A DNA stretch of 64,000 nucleotides from Gemmatimonadaceae bacterium (GCA_014377535.1 JACMPK010000229.1:1-64000); one strand, 5' to 3'. Positions 1-12,037 are shown, counted from the stretch's first letter. Notes: generated from the sequence alone by a model not told the origin. Program-made: numbers and translations.

Positions 1-239
1 CGCGTCGCGCTGAACATCCTTGCCGACTGCTTCCCGGGCCGCTCGATCGTCGGCATTCACGCCGTGGACCTGGTCTGGGGGTTGGGCACCCTGCACTGCC
101 TGACGCAGCAGCAGCCGGCTCCGCGCAACCATCAGCGTTGAACTGACGCTGCCGCGAGCAGCAAACACGAAGCGCCGCGCGTCGATCATCGACACGCGGC
201 GCTTCTGTCGTCTGGTACGTCGACACGCCGCCGCGACGG

Positions 240-764
240 CTATTCGGGTGGCATAAGTCCGCGCGGCACCTTCACCGGCACGGAGTCCGCCGGCGGCACC
301 GTGTCGCGCGTGAGCAACCGATTCTTGTGCGAGATGAAGCCGGCCTCGTACGCGACCTTGATTGTCGCCGCCGACGCGGCAAGCGCCGTGACGACCACCG
401 CACCGCGCAGCCACGCCGGCACTACCGGCAACTCGGTCACTAATCCGCGGGACGCCCGCCAGAACGCATACGCCGCCACGCCACCAGCCAGCAGCACCAC
501 CCAGATCGCCTGCTCCGACGCCTCCTCGTGCTCCTCGATGGCATCGCGCTGCACGTACCAGCGCTTCATGTCGACCTGCTCGGCGTTGCCCCCGGTCCAC
601 TGCACCGGGTAGAACGACACGCCGGCGACGACAAGTGCGGCGGTGCCCAGGCGCCAGAGGCTGCGCCGGCGGATGAATGTCGCAAGAATCACGAGCAGCG
701 TGCCGATGATCACCGACAGCACCGGCACGTGGTTGATCATCAGGTGAATGGAGAGGGCGTCCAT
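240..764 (-). CDS. small multi-TM membrane protein, hypothetical (DUF2231-like)
   Basis: 174-aa ORF with several hydrophobic segments and a conserved-looking N-terminal HLMINHVPVL motif. Confidence 0.6.
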   Translation of the reverse strand: MDALSIHLMINHVPVLSVIIGTLLVILATFIRRRSLWRLGTAALVVAGVSFYPVQWTGGNAEQVDMKRWYVQRDAIEEHEEASEQAIWVVLLAGGVAAYAFWRASRGLVTELPVVPAWLRGAVVVTALAASAATIKVAYEAGFISHKNRLLTRDTVPPADSVPVKVPRGLMPPE

Positions 765-941
765 CGGTTTTCATGAAAGGGGAGCGTGAGCGGTCACTCA
801 CGATGACGAACAGCAGGCTGCAGAGAATATCGCACGGGGCACGCGCCGTGACGTCGGCACGGCCGGGGGCGTCTGATCGAGAAGGCCGTCCGATCACCTG
901 GCCTCATTCACCCGGCATCATTCACTCTGCCCCGCTCCTGC

Positions 942-2036
942 ATGCTCCATTCCAGGTCACGTCGCCTTGGCGCTGCGCTGTGCTGCCTCGCAGTCGCATC
1001 GTGCGCCGCACCAGGCCGAGGCACGAACGACCTCTACCTCGGCGCCGCCGGTGCCTGGCAGACGAGTTATGGCGCGATGGCGCATCGCGGCATCGAGCTG
1101 GCTTCGGAGGAGATCAATCAGCAGGGAGGTGTCGATGGGCGATTGGTGCGCGTATCGTTCCGTGACGACCAGGCCGATGGAGGCATGGCCGCCGATGTCG
1201 CTCGCTCCTTCGTGGATGATCCTCAGATCGTCGGCGTGATCGGACATCTGAGTTCCACGGCCATGGTTGCCGCCGCACGAGTCTACGACGGCAGGATGCC
1301 CGTGCTCTCACCATCCGCCACCAGCCCCGATCTGAGCGGCGTCTCGCGGTGGCTGTTCCGGTTGAGTCCGAGCGATTCCGTCACAGGTCGCCGGCTTGGC
1401 GTATTTGCGCGCACGCAGCTCAGGCGCACACGCGTCGGCGTGATCTACGACAACAGCACGAATGGCCGCGGTCTCGTGGAGCCGTTCCTCGATGGACTGG
1501 GCATTGCGCCAGCGGCGCTGGAACCCATCGATCCAACGGGCGACCGCATCGATGTGAACGTCGCGTCGATCGCGCGGCAGAAGCCTGACCTGATCTTCGC
1601 TGTCGGCACCGTATCGGGGCCACGCGTGCTGACGGCGTTGCGAGCGCATGGCATCGCAGTGCCGGTGATTGCCGGCGATGGCTGGAGCGGCATCGAGAAC
1701 GGCATGACGGTGCATGATGTCATGATCGCGCTGCCTTTCTCGAGCGGCGAGGACCGGCCCGACGCGCGCCGCTTCGTCGCGGCGTTCCGTGCCAGGTATC
1801 ACGTGGATCCAGACGCGTATGCCGCACTGTCGTACGACGCCACGCTCGCGATGGCGCGTGCGGCATCTGCCGGCACGTCGCGCGACGGCACACGCGCGGC
1901 TCTTGCCGCACTCCGTGACACACGCGGCTATGCCACCGGCGCGGTGCGGTTCTCGCGGACCGGCGACCCGCTTGGCCGCAGCATGCACCTGCTGCGCATC
2001 GATGGTGCCACGCGCACGTTCGGGGTCATCCAGTGA
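942..2036 (+). CDS. branched-chain amino acid ABC-type periplasmic binding lipoprotein (Peripla_BP_6-like)
   Basis: Lipobox-like [28 protein letters not shown] and [31 protein letters not shown] typical of Leu/Ile/Val-binding proteins. Confidence 0.85.
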   Translation: MLHSRSRRLGAALCCLAVASCAAPGRGTNDLYLGAAGAWQTSYGAMAHRGIELASEEINQQGGVDGRLVRVSFRDDQADGGMAADVARSFVDDPQIVGVIGHLSSTAMVAAARVYDGRMPVLSPSATSPDLSGVSRWLFRLSPSDSVTGRRLGVFARTQLRRTRVGVIYDNSTNGRGLVEPFLDGLGIAPAALEPIDPTGDRIDVNVASIARQKPDLIFAVGTVSGPRVLTALRAHGIAVPVIAGDGWSGIENGMTVHDVMIALPFSSGEDRPDARRFVAAFRARYHVDPDAYAALSYDATLAMARAASAGTSRDGTRAALAALRDTRGYATGAVRFSRTGDPLGRSMHLLRIDGATRTFGVIQ

Positions 2037-3967
2037 TCGCGCGCCTGCTTGCGTCGATCGTGCCGGCCTCGATCGCCGCACGGCTGCAGCAGTCGTTCAT
2101 CGTCCCGAAGACGATCGGGGCGCGCCTCATGCGCTCATTCGTCGTGCTGGCCATCCTGCTCAGCGGCGCAGGGGTGATCGCGTACAACTCGTTGCACTCG
2201 TCCGCGGCGACGGCAACCGCTGCGCTCGAAGTGATTCAGCGTGACGCGCGCCTGTCATCGGAACTGTCGGCAGCTGTTGCGGAAGAGATGCAAGCCGCGG
2301 GACTCTACCTGCGCGATCGCGATCCGACAGCGCTGGAGACTTTTCGGCGCCTGAACTTCCAGACGCATCGCATCACGCGTTCCATGAATCGTCAGACCAC
2401 GCGCGAGTCGGATCACATCTCGCTCGTGGCGACGGTGGATCGCACACTGTCCAGCGTGGAAGTGACGTACGCGCGCGCACACCGCCACCTGGAGATGGGT
2501 GACACGGCCGCGGCGCGCCGCGAGGAAGCGGGCGTGAGTGCCGGTGTACGACAGCTGCTCGGTGCCATTGACCGGCTGGGCTCACTCACGGAACGGCAGG
2601 TGACGATGGTTGCTGCTGACATGCGGCGTGAGGCCGAGGAACGCGCGCTGGCGGTGCTGCTCGTGTTCGGCGGCGTGCTGATCATCGGCACACTGCTTGT
2701 GGGCACCACGCTGCGTTCCATCAACAACCCGCTGCACCAGCTGGTGAAGCACGCCGACGCCCTCAGCCGCGGCGCATTCGACACGCGCACCACGACACGC
2801 ATGCCGGGCGAGTTCGAGAAGATCGCCGCGGCGTTGAACGAGGCCGGCACATCACTTGGCGTGCTCGCGACAGCCACGGCGGCAACGGCTTCCGAGCTGG
2901 CCGCATCGTCGAGCGAACTGTCGCACGTCAGCGACCGCATCGCGCACAAGGCGACGGAGGTCTCGCATGTGATGGAGAACGTCACGCGCGGTGCAGAAAA
3001 TCAGGTCGGGATGCTGAAGAAGATCGACGCCGAGCTGGTGGCGAATGGCGAGCGCGCACTCGAGGTGCGCCTCGAGGCGGGGTCCGTCGCGATGCTCGCG
3101 AACTCCATTGAAAAGGAAGCAATGGAAAAGCGCCGGACGATTGAACGGGCGCTGGCCGTGATGCTGGATATTCGCACCTCGGTGCAGACGGCAAGCCGCA
3201 CCGCGGAGTCGCTGCACGGGGTGACCGACGGCATCGCGCAGTTCGTGACATCGGTGGGCCGCATTGCGGAGCAGACCAACATGCTGGCGTTGAACGCTGC
3301 GATCGAGGCTGCACGCGCAGGCGATGCCGGTCGCGGCTTCGTGGTGGTGGCCGACGAGGTGCGCAAGCTCGCCGAGGCTGCACAGCGTGCCGCCGACGAC
3401 GTGGCGCGACTGACGAGTGCAATCACCGGCCGCGTGAACGAGACCGTGAGCACCATGCAGCGCAGCGCGGGCCTGGTCGGCGAGATCGAGACGGTGGGGC
3501 GTGATGTCGGCGCCGCACTGGAGAGCATCAGCGCGTCGGCGGAGCGTACCGTGGTTGCCGCGGCGAACCTGAGCGAGATCGCGGCGCACAACTCCACGCA
3601 GATGGCCAGCGTGCAGGCATCGCTGAGCGTGGTAGCCGGCGATGCGATCGGCCATGCGACGAGCGCGCAGCAGGCAAATGCATCAGCGCAGGAACAGAGC
3701 GCGGCTTGTCAGCAGATGAGCGCGGCGTCGCAGGTACTGCACGGCCGGAGCAATCGCCTGCGCGCGCTGGTGGAGACGCGCGGTGCCGTGGGTACGACGC
3801 CGGGCAGCACATCGGAGTTCATGGTCGCGCGGAGGTCCGACCCCATGCCGTCCACGCGCGAGGGCGGCACGCCCACGCACGTGAGGAGCGTGACGCCGCT
3901 CAACAGCCGGCGCGTGCTGAACCGTGCTCCGGCACCGCCGACTCGTGCCGGAAAGCGGCCGGCGTAG
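2033..3967 (+). CDS. methyl-accepting chemotaxis protein
   Basis: GTG start overlapping the upstream stop (GTGA); two TM segments, HAMP region, signalling hairpin [37 protein letters not shown]. Confidence 0.95.
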   Translation: MIARLLASIVPASIAARLQQSFIVPKTIGARLMRSFVVLAILLSGAGVIAYNSLHSSAATATAALEVIQRDARLSSELSAAVAEEMQAAGLYLRDRDPTALETFRRLNFQTHRITRSMNRQTTRESDHISLVATVDRTLSSVEVTYARAHRHLEMGDTAAARREEAGVSAGVRQLLGAIDRLGSLTERQVTMVAADMRREAEERALAVLLVFGGVLIIGTLLVGTTLRSINNPLHQLVKHADALSRGAFDTRTTTRMPGEFEKIAAALNEAGTSLGVLATATAATASELAASSSELSHVSDRIAHKATEVSHVMENVTRGAENQVGMLKKIDAELVANGERALEVRLEAGSVAMLANSIEKEAMEKRRTIERALAVMLDIRTSVQTASRTAESLHGVTDGIAQFVTSVGRIAEQTNMLALNAAIEAARAGDAGRGFVVVADEVRKLAEAAQRAADDVARLTSAITGRVNETVSTMQRSAGLVGEIETVGRDVGAALESISASAERTVVAAANLSEIAAHNSTQMASVQASLSVVAGDAIGHATSAQQANASAQEQSAACQQMSAASQVLHGRSNRLRALVETRGAVGTTPGSTSEFMVARRSDPMPSTREGGTPTHVRSVTPLNSRRVLNRAPAPPTRAGKRPA

Positions 3968-3976
3968 GTCCCGCGG

Positions 3977-4705
3977 TCATGACGTCGGCACGTCCTTCTT
4001 CCGCAGCCTGATGTTCAGCATTTCCGTCAGCACCGAGAATGCCATCGCGAAGTACGTGTACCCCTTCGGGATGTGGAATCCGGTGCCCTCTGCCACGAGA
4101 TTCGTGCCGATCAGCACCAGGAACGACAGCGCAAGCATCTTCACCGTCGGGTGATGGTCCACGAAGGCGCTGATGGGCGACGCGGCGACGAGCATGATCG
4201 CCAGCGCGATCACGTTGGCGGCGACCATGATCTCGATGTGCGGAACCATGCCGACCGCCGTGATCACCGAGTCGAGCGAGAACACGATGTCGATCACCAT
4301 GATCTGCAGCACCACGAACACGAGGCCGCGCTGCGCCGCCCTGCTCTTGGTGATCATGTCGGCCTTCTCGTTCTCTTCCAGCTTGTGATGGATTTCGGTG
4401 GTTGCCTTGCCGATCAGGAACAGGCCGCCGACGATCAGGATCAGGTCCTTGCCCGAGACACTGTGCTTCAGGATGGTGAACAGCGGTGTCGTGAGCTTCA
4501 TGATCCAGGTGATGCTGAACAGCAGCATCATGCGCGTGACGAACGCACCCGCCAGGCCCAGCCGCCGCGCCCGCGGCTGCAGCTCCGTCGGTAGCGCACC
4601 GGCAAGGATCGAAATGAAGATGATGTTGTCGATGCCGAGCACGATCTCGAGGACCGAGAGCGTGGCCAGTCCGATCAGGCCATCGGTCGTGAGGAGATGT
4701 GACAT
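3977..4705 (-). CDS. TerC family integral membrane protein
   Basis: LEIVLGIDNIIFISILAGALP...VIDIVFSLDSVITAVGM signature. Confidence 0.92.
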   Translation of the reverse strand: MSHLLTTDGLIGLATLSVLEIVLGIDNIIFISILAGALPTELQPRARRLGLAGAFVTRMMLLFSITWIMKLTTPLFTILKHSVSGKDLILIVGGLFLIGKATTEIHHKLEENEKADMITKSRAAQRGLVFVVLQIMVIDIVFSLDSVITAVGMVPHIEIMVAANVIALAIMLVAASPISAFVDHHPTVKMLALSFLVLIGTNLVAEGTGFHIPKGYTYFAMAFSVLTEMLNIRLRKKDVPTS

Positions 4706-4829
4706 GGGCGCGGCTGGAAGACATGGCATGCGCGGCAGTGCCGATTTCGGCAGTGCCTCGCATGGCAGAAGTTACCTGAGCAGTGGTCGCGACGACGATG
4801 CTGCTGCCGCGTGATTCACCGTCGACGTG

Positions 4830-6515
4830 TCACTGACGGCACTGGCCATTCGGGTCCGGCTTCGGCTTGTCCACCGCCGGCCGCGCGCCATTGCCGACGG
4901 TCACGAGCAGGTCACGCACGTAGTTCGTGATGCGGTTGTAATGCGTGTAGTCGATGTACTGCGGCTCGTCGGTGACCTGGTGATAGTCGCCGTGCAGGCC
5001 GGTGAAGAAGAACGCAACCGGTATGCCGAAGCGCGCGTAACTGTAGTGGTCGCTGCGGCAATAGATGTTTTCCGGATGGCCGTCCGCGTCGAGCCGGTAG
5101 TCGATGTCCAGCGGCGTGCGTGATGCCTTCGCCAGCGAGTCCACCGTGGCGCCAAGCATGGATGACAACCGCCTCGATCCGACGACGCCGACATACGCCG
5201 GCCCGCCGCCCTTCGTGTCGAGCAGGCTGCCGCGCCCGATCATGTCGATGTTGACCTGCGCCACGATCGAGTCGCGCGCGACGGGCATGTGCTCGCTGAA
5301 CCACTGTGAGCCGAGCAGCCCTTTCTCTTCACCCGTGTGCCAGACGAAGAGTATCGAGCGCTTCGGCTTCAGGCGTGACGCCGCAATGTTCTCCGCGATC
5401 TCGAGCACGGCCATGGAACCGGAGCCATCGTCATCGGCGCCGTTGAAGATGCTGTCCTTCCGCGCGGGACGCAGGCGGCGCAGGCTGTCGAGGTTCACGC
5501 GCACCGACGCACCCTGCTCGGCGGTCAGCGGCGGCAAGCCGGCATATGCGCCGGCAAGCGTCCAGGCGTCGCGCTTGTAGGCGTGCAGCGAATCGTGATC
5601 GACCGGTGCCTGGTTGTAACCGTCGTGATCATTATGAGCGCCAACCGCCACGTACTGGTGCTTCAGCACCGGATCGCTGCCGGGAATCATGGCGACCACG
5701 TTGAATGCCGGCGATGGCGTTTCACCGAACGACAGCATGGGCGCGGCGATCGGCGTACCCGCCTGCATCGGTGTCAGTGCAGACGACTCCGCGCCGAACA
5801 CCGCCTGAACTGCACGATCCGAAAGGACCATCACAGCCGGCACGCTGTCGGCAGATGCGCCCTGCGCGGGCACCGACATGCCGGGCACGCGGAAGAAGCC
5901 GATGTACTGCGCCGGCAACGGCGCACCAATCACCAGCGCGATGCCTGCCGCGCGGGCAAGCCCGCTGGTGGGTGGAATGGGAGCCATGCTCAAGCCGTTC
6001 ACGCGAACCACGACGAGCTTCCCCGTCGCCTGCTCAACCGTCAGCGACTTCACGGCATCACTCATCATGCCGCCGTAGATCACCGGTACGCCGCTGATGC
6101 CGCGCGGCACGCCACGACGCACCGGCAGCGGCACGATGTCGGACCATGCTGCGAGCGGCGTGGTGCCGACCGACGCGGTGAATTCCGTCGCCCAGCCGCG
6201 CCGCACCAGCGGCACCTGCTGCAGGTACGTGCCGTTGTCGCCCATCGGCGTCAGGCGCAGTCGCGTGAGCTCGCGCTCCACATACCGCAGTGCGCGGCGA
6301 TTGCCCTCCGTGCTCGTCTCGCGACCCTGCATGGAATCATCGGCGAAGATGTAGAGCCGCGTCATCAGGTCGGCTGCCGTGATTGCCGGCGAGGTTGGTC
6401 GCGGCGCGTGGGTGCGCGGCAGCTCGGTCGTCGCAGCGCGAGCGCGTGCCGGCATCTGCGCAACCGCGGTCAGCGGAAGCGCGAGCGTCAGGAACAACAA
6501 TCGGGTACTGATCAC
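4830..6515 (-). CDS. M28 family zinc metallopeptidase
   Basis: Signal peptide; VAVGAHNDHDG, NGADDDGSGSMAVLEIAE, HTGEEKGLLGS, SDHYSYARFGIP metal-ligand motifs. Confidence 0.88.
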   Translation of the reverse strand: MISTRLLFLTLALPLTAVAQMPARARAATTELPRTHAPRPTSPAITAADLMTRLYIFADDSMQGRETSTEGNRRALRYVERELTRLRLTPMGDNGTYLQQVPLVRRGWATEFTASVGTTPLAAWSDIVPLPVRRGVPRGISGVPVIYGGMMSDAVKSLTVEQATGKLVVVRVNGLSMAPIPPTSGLARAAGIALVIGAPLPAQYIGFFRVPGMSVPAQGASADSVPAVMVLSDRAVQAVFGAESSALTPMQAGTPIAAPMLSFGETPSPAFNVVAMIPGSDPVLKHQYVAVGAHNDHDGYNQAPVDHDSLHAYKRDAWTLAGAYAGLPPLTAEQGASVRVNLDSLRRLRPARKDSIFNGADDDGSGSMAVLEIAENIAASRLKPKRSILFVWHTGEEKGLLGSQWFSEHMPVARDSIVAQVNIDMIGRGSLLDTKGGGPAYVGVVGSRRLSSMLGATVDSLAKASRTPLDIDYRLDADGHPENIYCRSDHYSYARFGIPVAFFFTGLHGDYHQVTDEPQYIDYTHYNRITNYVRDLLVTVGNGARPAVDKPKPDPNGQCRQ

Positions 6516-6611
6516 AAATCTCTGGTCAAGGGGAAAATGTGCGAGGTCATACGATGCACTGCATGGCCGCTGGTGCCGTCACTGCAGGTTGCGAGTGCGG
6601 CGCGCTGAATC

Positions 6612-7427
6612 CTACGGTGTGCGGCCGGCGGCCTTCCACTGGATGGACGAGAACAGGCGCGCATCCATCGGCGTGTTCAGCTGCACCTCGGTGTACTGCT
6701 CACGGAAAAACTGCCTGCCATCGCGCAGGAACATGATCTCGTGCACGACCGGCACGCCGTCGATCATACGGTAGTCGCCCAGGCGGTACTCCGTGGACGG
6801 TCGCGCAGCTGTCAGGCCGGTGCCCTGCGCCGGCCGGTCGATCACGCGCAGCGCGACCCAGCTCTGCGCATCGACCCAGACCTGCGAAGTGGCGAGATCC
6901 TTCGGGCCGGTGCCGCCGACGACCCAGACCGGGCGCCCGGCAAACGTGTCTGCGCGAAACCTGGCCAGATCCACGCCGAGCGTCGTGAGCTGGCGCACCG
7001 TGTTCGCCAGCGGTTGCCCATACACGTCGGCCGTCAGCACCAGCAGGATGTTCAGCTGCGGCGTGGTGCGCGACAGCCGGCCGCCTTCGAACGAGTACAC
7101 GTTGCCGTCGGCATAAATAGCACCATTGTTGCCGGACGCCGGCTGGAACTCGATGCGCAGGCGGCCCGGCAGCAGCATGAACCCCTTCCACTGGCTGCGG
7201 TCTGTGCGCCCGTTGGCCAGGAAGCGTGTGTTCTCCTGCGTGAACTGCATGGTGCGAAACCACGTGCCCTCGTAGCGCGAGAGCATGCGCTGCACCACGT
7301 CGGTGCCACTAACGGGCTTCGGCGGCGCCGCGGGTCCGCGGCTCGCAGACACGCAACCGGACACGGCGAGCGCCAACGCGCATGACGGTGCGAGTGACAG
7401 CGGGCGCAGCCAACGGAGGTGGATCAT
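6612..7427 (-). CDS. outer-membrane lipoprotein-sorting-like lipoprotein
   Basis: Signal peptide with lipobox LAVSGCVS; LolA/LolB-like beta pattern. Confidence 0.6.
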   Translation of the reverse strand: MIHLRWLRPLSLAPSCALALAVSGCVSASRGPAAPPKPVSGTDVVQRMLSRYEGTWFRTMQFTQENTRFLANGRTDRSQWKGFMLLPGRLRIEFQPASGNNGAIYADGNVYSFEGGRLSRTTPQLNILLVLTADVYGQPLANTVRQLTTLGVDLARFRADTFAGRPVWVVGGTGPKDLATSQVWVDAQSWVALRVIDRPAQGTGLTAARPSTEYRLGDYRMIDGVPVVHEIMFLRDGRQFFREQYTEVQLNTPMDARLFSSIQWKAAGRTP

Positions 7428-7728
7428 GACGCAACGAGGTAGAGGAAGTCAGGTGCCGGGCGCGCAGCGACCGCAGCGAGCAGGAAGAACATGAGCGACG
7501 CACGCCAGAGCGCAGGCAGGGCCGGGCCGGGGCGCAGGCGGTGAGGGCCGCCGCGGCAGCGGAACGGTGAATTAGACGACAACATGAAGATGCCGCTCAT
7601 CGCCGCCATTGCACCACCCTCCCTGCCGGCGCTGCAGCCGGCTGGCGGCGGCGATACGAAAAGGCAGGCCCTGAAACGGCAATGCCGCGTTGTGCGTCGC
7701 CGACCGGGGCCGTTACCCTTGGCATACG

Positions 7729-8466
7729 ATGTCATCACTCACGCACACACCAGGTCACCGTCCGGCAGTCGTCCTGCTCAGCGGTGGGCTGGATTCCACC
7801 ACCGTGCTCGCGCATGCTGTTGCCGAGGGCTATGCGGCGCATGCGCTGACCTTCCGCTACGGCCAGCGGCACCAGCACGAAATCGAGGCAGCCCGACGGA
7901 TCGCCATCACGCTCGGCGCCAGCGGCCACGCCATCCTCGACATCGACCTGCGCGGCTTCGGCGGCTCGGCGCTCACGGACGCGTCGATCGCGGTACCGAA
8001 GGACCGCAGCGCCGATGACCTCATGCACGGGATTCCCGTGACCTACGTGCCGGCCCGCAACACGATATTCCTGTCGTTTGCCCTGGCCTACGCCGAGGTC
8101 CTCGGCGCCAGCGACATCTTCATCGGTGTCAACGCGCTGGATTATTCCGGCTATCCAGACTGCCGCCCGGAATTCATCAGCGCCTTCGAGACGCTGGCGA
8201 ACCTGGCTACCGCGTCGGCCGTGGAAGGGCGCACGACGGTCGTGATCCGCGCCCCATTGCAGCAGATGACCAAGCGGCAGATTGTGGAGTTCGGGGTCTC
8301 GCTGGGCGTGGATTACAGCTGTACCATCAGCTGCTACGACCCGAGCGAAGATGGCGGCGCCTGCGGGCACTGCGATGCCTGCCAGCTGCGTCACAGGGGC
8401 TTTCGCGAAGCGGGCGTGCCCGACCCGACGCGCTATGCCGTCGCACCCGCGGAGCCGGGCCGATGA
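7729..8466 (+). CDS. queC: 7-cyano-7-deazaguanine synthase
   Basis: [19 protein letters not shown]-loop; C-terminal [10 protein letters not shown] zinc site; clustered with queE and queD. Confidence 0.95.
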   Translation: MSSLTHTPGHRPAVVLLSGGLDSTTVLAHAVAEGYAAHALTFRYGQRHQHEIEAARRIAITLGASGHAILDIDLRGFGGSALTDASIAVPKDRSADDLMHGIPVTYVPARNTIFLSFALAYAEVLGASDIFIGVNALDYSGYPDCRPEFISAFETLANLATASAVEGRTTVVIRAPLQQMTKRQIVEFGVSLGVDYSCTISCYDPSEDGGACGHCDACQLRHRGFREAGVPDPTRYAVAPAEPGR

Positions 8467-9107
8467 CGTATGCGATCAAGGAGTGTTTTTATACCCTGCA
8501 GGGCGAGGGTGCACAGAGTGGTCGCCCGGCGGTGTTCCTGCGCTTCGCCGGTTGCAACCTGTGGACCGGTCGCGAAGCCGATCGCGCAACCGCCGTCTGC
8601 CGGTTCTGCGACACGGACTTCGTGGGCATCGGGCCTGACGGCGGCAAGTTCACGAGTGCCACCGCACTGGCGGCGCATGTGGACGCGCGATGGCCCGCAG
8701 GCAGCGGCCCGCGTGCACGAAAGCTGGTCGTCTGCACCGGCGGTGAGCCGCTGCTGCAGCTGGACGAACCCGCAATCGAGGCGCTGCATGCGTGCGGCTT
8801 CGAGGTGGCGGTCGAGACCAACGGCACACAGTCGGCGCCGCCCGGGCTGGATCACATCTGCGTGAGCCCGAAAGCCAACGCACCGCTCGTGCTGACCAGC
8901 GGCACGGAGCTCAAGCTTGTATATCCGCAAGCCGAGCCCGATGCACAACCCGAGTGCTTCGCCGACCTGGATTTCCGGATGTTTTTCCTGCAGCCGATGG
9001 ATGGCCCCGACGGGGCTGCGAACGTGCGTGCCGCACTGGCGTACTGCCTTGCCCATCCGCAGTGGCGGCTGAGCCTCCAGACTCACAAGTGGCTGGACAT
9101 CCGATGA
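8463..9107 (+). CDS. queE: 7-carboxy-7-deazaguanine synthase (radical SAM)
   Basis: [25 protein letters not shown]...CRFCDTDF (CX14CX2C variant), TGGEPLLQ. Confidence 0.95.
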   Translation: MTYAIKECFYTLQGEGAQSGRPAVFLRFAGCNLWTGREADRATAVCRFCDTDFVGIGPDGGKFTSATALAAHVDARWPAGSGPRARKLVVCTGGEPLLQLDEPAIEALHACGFEVAVETNGTQSAPPGLDHICVSPKANAPLVLTSGTELKLVYPQAEPDAQPECFADLDFRMFFLQPMDGPDGAANVRAALAYCLAHPQWRLSLQTHKWLDIR

Positions 9108-9499
9108 GCACTGCCGGACATATCGTGGAACTGCACCGGGACGTGACGTTCGAGGCCGCGCACCTGCTGCCGCACGTGCCGCCGGGGCACAAGTGCGCGC
9201 GACTGCACGGGCATTCATTCCGCATTCGCCTGGTCGTCAGCGGCCCGGTCGATCCGCATACCGGCTGGCTGATGGACTTTGGCGACATCAAGGCCGCCTG
9301 GGCGCCGCTGGACGCGCAATTGGATCATTTCTACCTGAATGACATCGAGGGTCTCGAGAATCCCACCAGTGAGATGCTCGCGCGGTGGATCTGGGATCGG
9401 CTCGTGGGCACGCTGCCGCAGCTCAGTGCCGTGCATGTGTACGAGACCTGCACGTCCGGCTGCATCTACCGCGGCGAGCAGGCGACGAGCGCCGGATGA
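9104..9499 (+). CDS. queD: 6-carboxytetrahydropterin synthase
   Basis: ATGA overlap with que[28 protein letters not shown] and DFGDIK motifs. Confidence 0.94.
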   Translation: MSTAGHIVELHRDVTFEAAHLLPHVPPGHKCARLHGHSFRIRLVVSGPVDPHTGWLMDFGDIKAAWAPLDAQLDHFYLNDIEGLENPTSEMLARWIWDRLVGTLPQLSAVHVYETCTSGCIYRGEQATSAG

Positions 9500-9653
9500 C
9501 CGTCAGGTGACCACTGCGTCACCGCTGCGGCGGTCGACGCGCGACATCCCGGCGCGGCCGCAACGCCTCGTACCGCGAGCACGTTGCTTCAGGCATTATT
9601 CCGCCTGCGCCTCGCCTCCCGAGCCGCCTTTGAACACCAGCCGGAGACTCCCC

Positions 9654-11726
9654 ATGCGCCGCGTCCCGCAGTCCATCGCACTCGCCGGCCTTCTCACGTT
9701 CAGCGGCCACGTGTCGCTCGGCGCGCAGCAGGCCCCGGCACCACCAGCCAACCGCCGGATCACCGTGGCCGACCATCTCGAATGGGAAGACGTCGGCGAT
9801 CCGCAGCTCTCCCCCGATGGCCGGCAGGTCGCGTTCACGCGCCGCAGCGTGGACAAGGTGAACGACAAATGGGACACGGCGATCTGGGTCATGAACGCCG
9901 ATGGATCGCGGCAGCGCAGTGTGATCGCCGGCACGTCGCCGCGCTGGTCGCCCGATGGCAGCAAGCTGCTGTTCATCGCAACGGGCCAGCCCACGGGCAT
10001 GCAGCTCTGGGTGCGCTTCATGGACGGTGATGCGGGCACCACGCAGCTCACGCGACTCACCGAGGCACCGACCGAGCCTGAGTGGTCGCCCGATGGATCG
10101 CAGATCGCGTTCCGCATGAACGTCCCGACACGCGAGACCTGGAACATCGCATTGCCGGCGCAGCCCAAGGGCGCAAAATGGACGGAATCGCCGCGCATCG
10201 TGCAACGATTGAATTATCGCTCCGATCGCATCGGCTTTACGGATGATGGCTACCAGCACCTGTTCGTGATGTCGGCCGAAGGCGGCCAGGCACGTGCCGT
10301 CACCAATGGCAACTGGAATCACAGCGCCGCGCGCTGGACGCCGGACAGCAAGGCACTGCTGTTCAGCAGCCTGCGGACCGCCGATTCCGAAGGGGCATGG
10401 CGTGAAACCGAGATTTATCGCGCGAATGTCAGCACGGGCATCATCGTTGGGCTCACGAGCCGCAAGGGTCCGGACAGCAACCCGATCGCATCGCCAGACG
10501 GCAAGCTGATCGCGTACACCGGCTACGATTCGACCGACGCGACGTGGAAGGATGCAAACATCTACCTGATGAATGCCGACGGCACGAATGCCCGCGCGCT
10601 CAATGCCGCGCTGGATCGTGCACCGCAGGGCATGATGTGGGCGCTGGACGGCAGCGGCGTGTATTACAACGTCGAGAACGAAGGCTATCGCAACCTGTAT
10701 TTCACCTCGCTCGCAGGCCAGACGCGACAGGTGACCACCGGCAAGCAGGTGCTCAGCGTGACCGACGTGGATCGCATGGGCAACATGGTCGGCATCCAGT
10801 CCACCGCGTTGCAGCCCAACGACATCGTGCGCTTCAACGTGCGCACGCCGTCGGCCGTCACGCGCCTCACGCACGTGAACGACGATGTGCTGGCCGGCAA
10901 GCAGCTGGGTCGCACCGAGGAAGTGTGGCTCACCAGCGTGGATGGATTCCGCGTCCAGGGCTGGATCGTGAAGCCGCCCGACTTCGATCCCGCGAAGAAG
11001 TACCCGTTGATGCTGGAGATTCACGGCGGTCCGCACGCCATGTACAACGGCGGGTTCAACCTCGCACGTCAGGATCATGTCGCGAACGGTTACGTGCTGC
11101 TCTACACCAACCCGCGCGGCTCCACGGGCTACGGCAGCGCCTTCGGCAACGCGATCAAGAATGCCTATCCCGGCAAGGACTTCGACGACCTGATGGCATC
11201 GGTGGACACGGTCATCAACCGCGGCTATGTGGACTCGAAGCGCCTGTACGTGTTCGGCTGCTCGGGCGGCGGCGTGCTGACGTCGTGGATCGTGGGCCAC
11301 ACCAATCGCTTTGCCGCGGCCAGTGCAAACTGCCCCGTCATCGACTGGCTCAGCTTCGTCGGCACCACCGACGGTGCCAGCTGGTACCGCAACTTCGCGC
11401 AGCTGCCATGGGTCGATCCGTCGGAGCATCTCCGCCGCTCGCCGCTGATGTACGTCGGCAACGTGAAGACGCCCACGATGCTGATGACGGGCGTGCAGGA
11501 CCTGCGCACGCCAATGCCGCAGACGGAGGAGTTCTACTCCGCGCTGAAGATGATGAAGGTCCCGACCGCCATGATCCGCTTCAACGAGGAGTGGCACGGC
11601 ACTTCGTCGAAGCCGTCGAACTGGATGCGCACGCAGCTCTACATGCGCAGCTGGTTCGACAAATGGCCGTCATCACCCGCCACGTCGTCTGCCGGCACCG
11701 GCATGAAGTCGGGCGTGACGCCGTAA
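9654..11726 (+). CDS. S9 family peptidase (DPP IV/acylaminoacyl-peptidase type)
   Basis: Signal peptide, WD40-like beta-propeller DGS repeats, LEIHGGPHAMY, FGCSGGGVLTSWIVGHT, C-terminal NEEWHG. Confidence 0.93.
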   Translation: MRRVPQSIALAGLLTFSGHVSLGAQQAPAPPANRRITVADHLEWEDVGDPQLSPDGRQVAFTRRSVDKVNDKWDTAIWVMNADGSRQRSVIAGTSPRWSPDGSKLLFIATGQPTGMQLWVRFMDGDAGTTQLTRLTEAPTEPEWSPDGSQIAFRMNVPTRETWNIALPAQPKGAKWTESPRIVQRLNYRSDRIGFTDDGYQHLFVMSAEGGQARAVTNGNWNHSAARWTPDSKALLFSSLRTADSEGAWRETEIYRANVSTGIIVGLTSRKGPDSNPIASPDGKLIAYTGYDSTDATWKDANIYLMNADGTNARALNAALDRAPQGMMWALDGSGVYYNVENEGYRNLYFTSLAGQTRQVTTGKQVLSVTDVDRMGNMVGIQSTALQPNDIVRFNVRTPSAVTRLTHVNDDVLAGKQLGRTEEVWLTSVDGFRVQGWIVKPPDFDPAKKYPLMLEIHGGPHAMYNGGFNLARQDHVANGYVLLYTNPRGSTGYGSAFGNAIKNAYPGKDFDDLMASVDTVINRGYVDSKRLYVFGCSGGGVLTSWIVGHTNRFAAASANCPVIDWLSFVGTTDGASWYRNFAQLPWVDPSEHLRRSPLMYVGNVKTPTMLMTGVQDLRTPMPQTEEFYSALKMMKVPTAMIRFNEEWHGTSSKPSNWMRTQLYMRSWFDKWPSSPATSSAGTGMKSGVTP

Positions 11727-11730
11727 CGGA

Positions 11731-11916
11731 ATGGAAATCCGGTGCGGTGATTGCGGCACCGTGCTGCCCGCTGATGTCACGATCTGTGCATCGTGCGGAC
11801 GCACGCTGGGATCGGCTCCGGCAAAAGGCCGACGACCGGGACTGCTGATCTGGGCCGCGGTTGCCGCGGCAGTGGAAGTGCTCATCACGCTGGCCATCAT
11901 GCGAAGCTGCGGCTGA
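11731..11916 (+). CDS. zinc-ribbon plus single TM small protein
   Basis: CGDCG...CASCG pair followed by one TM helix. Confidence 0.6.
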   Translation: MEIRCGDCGTVLPADVTICASCGRTLGSAPAKGRRPGLLIWAAVAAAVEVLITLAIMRSCG

Positions 11917-12037
11917 TCTTCGGCAGCACGACCAGCGGGAGGTGCCAGCAGGTGGCGCCTCCCGTCTTCGACATGCTGCCAGTGACACAATTTTTCGGTG
12001 TCGGCGTACAACGAGCATCCTCATCACTGGAGTCCGA

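Noticed and set aside
1308-2081. Long antisense ORFs (e.g. 1308-2081, 2852-3655, 9519-11597, 31420-32700)
   Set aside because: High-GC artefact ORFs opposite well-supported genes; Arg/Ala/His-rich composition with no recognisable motifs.
7430-7728. preQ1 riboswitch upstream of queC
   Set aside because: No recognisable preQ1 aptamer sequence or pseudoknot was seen by eye in the leader; a covariance-model scan would be needed.
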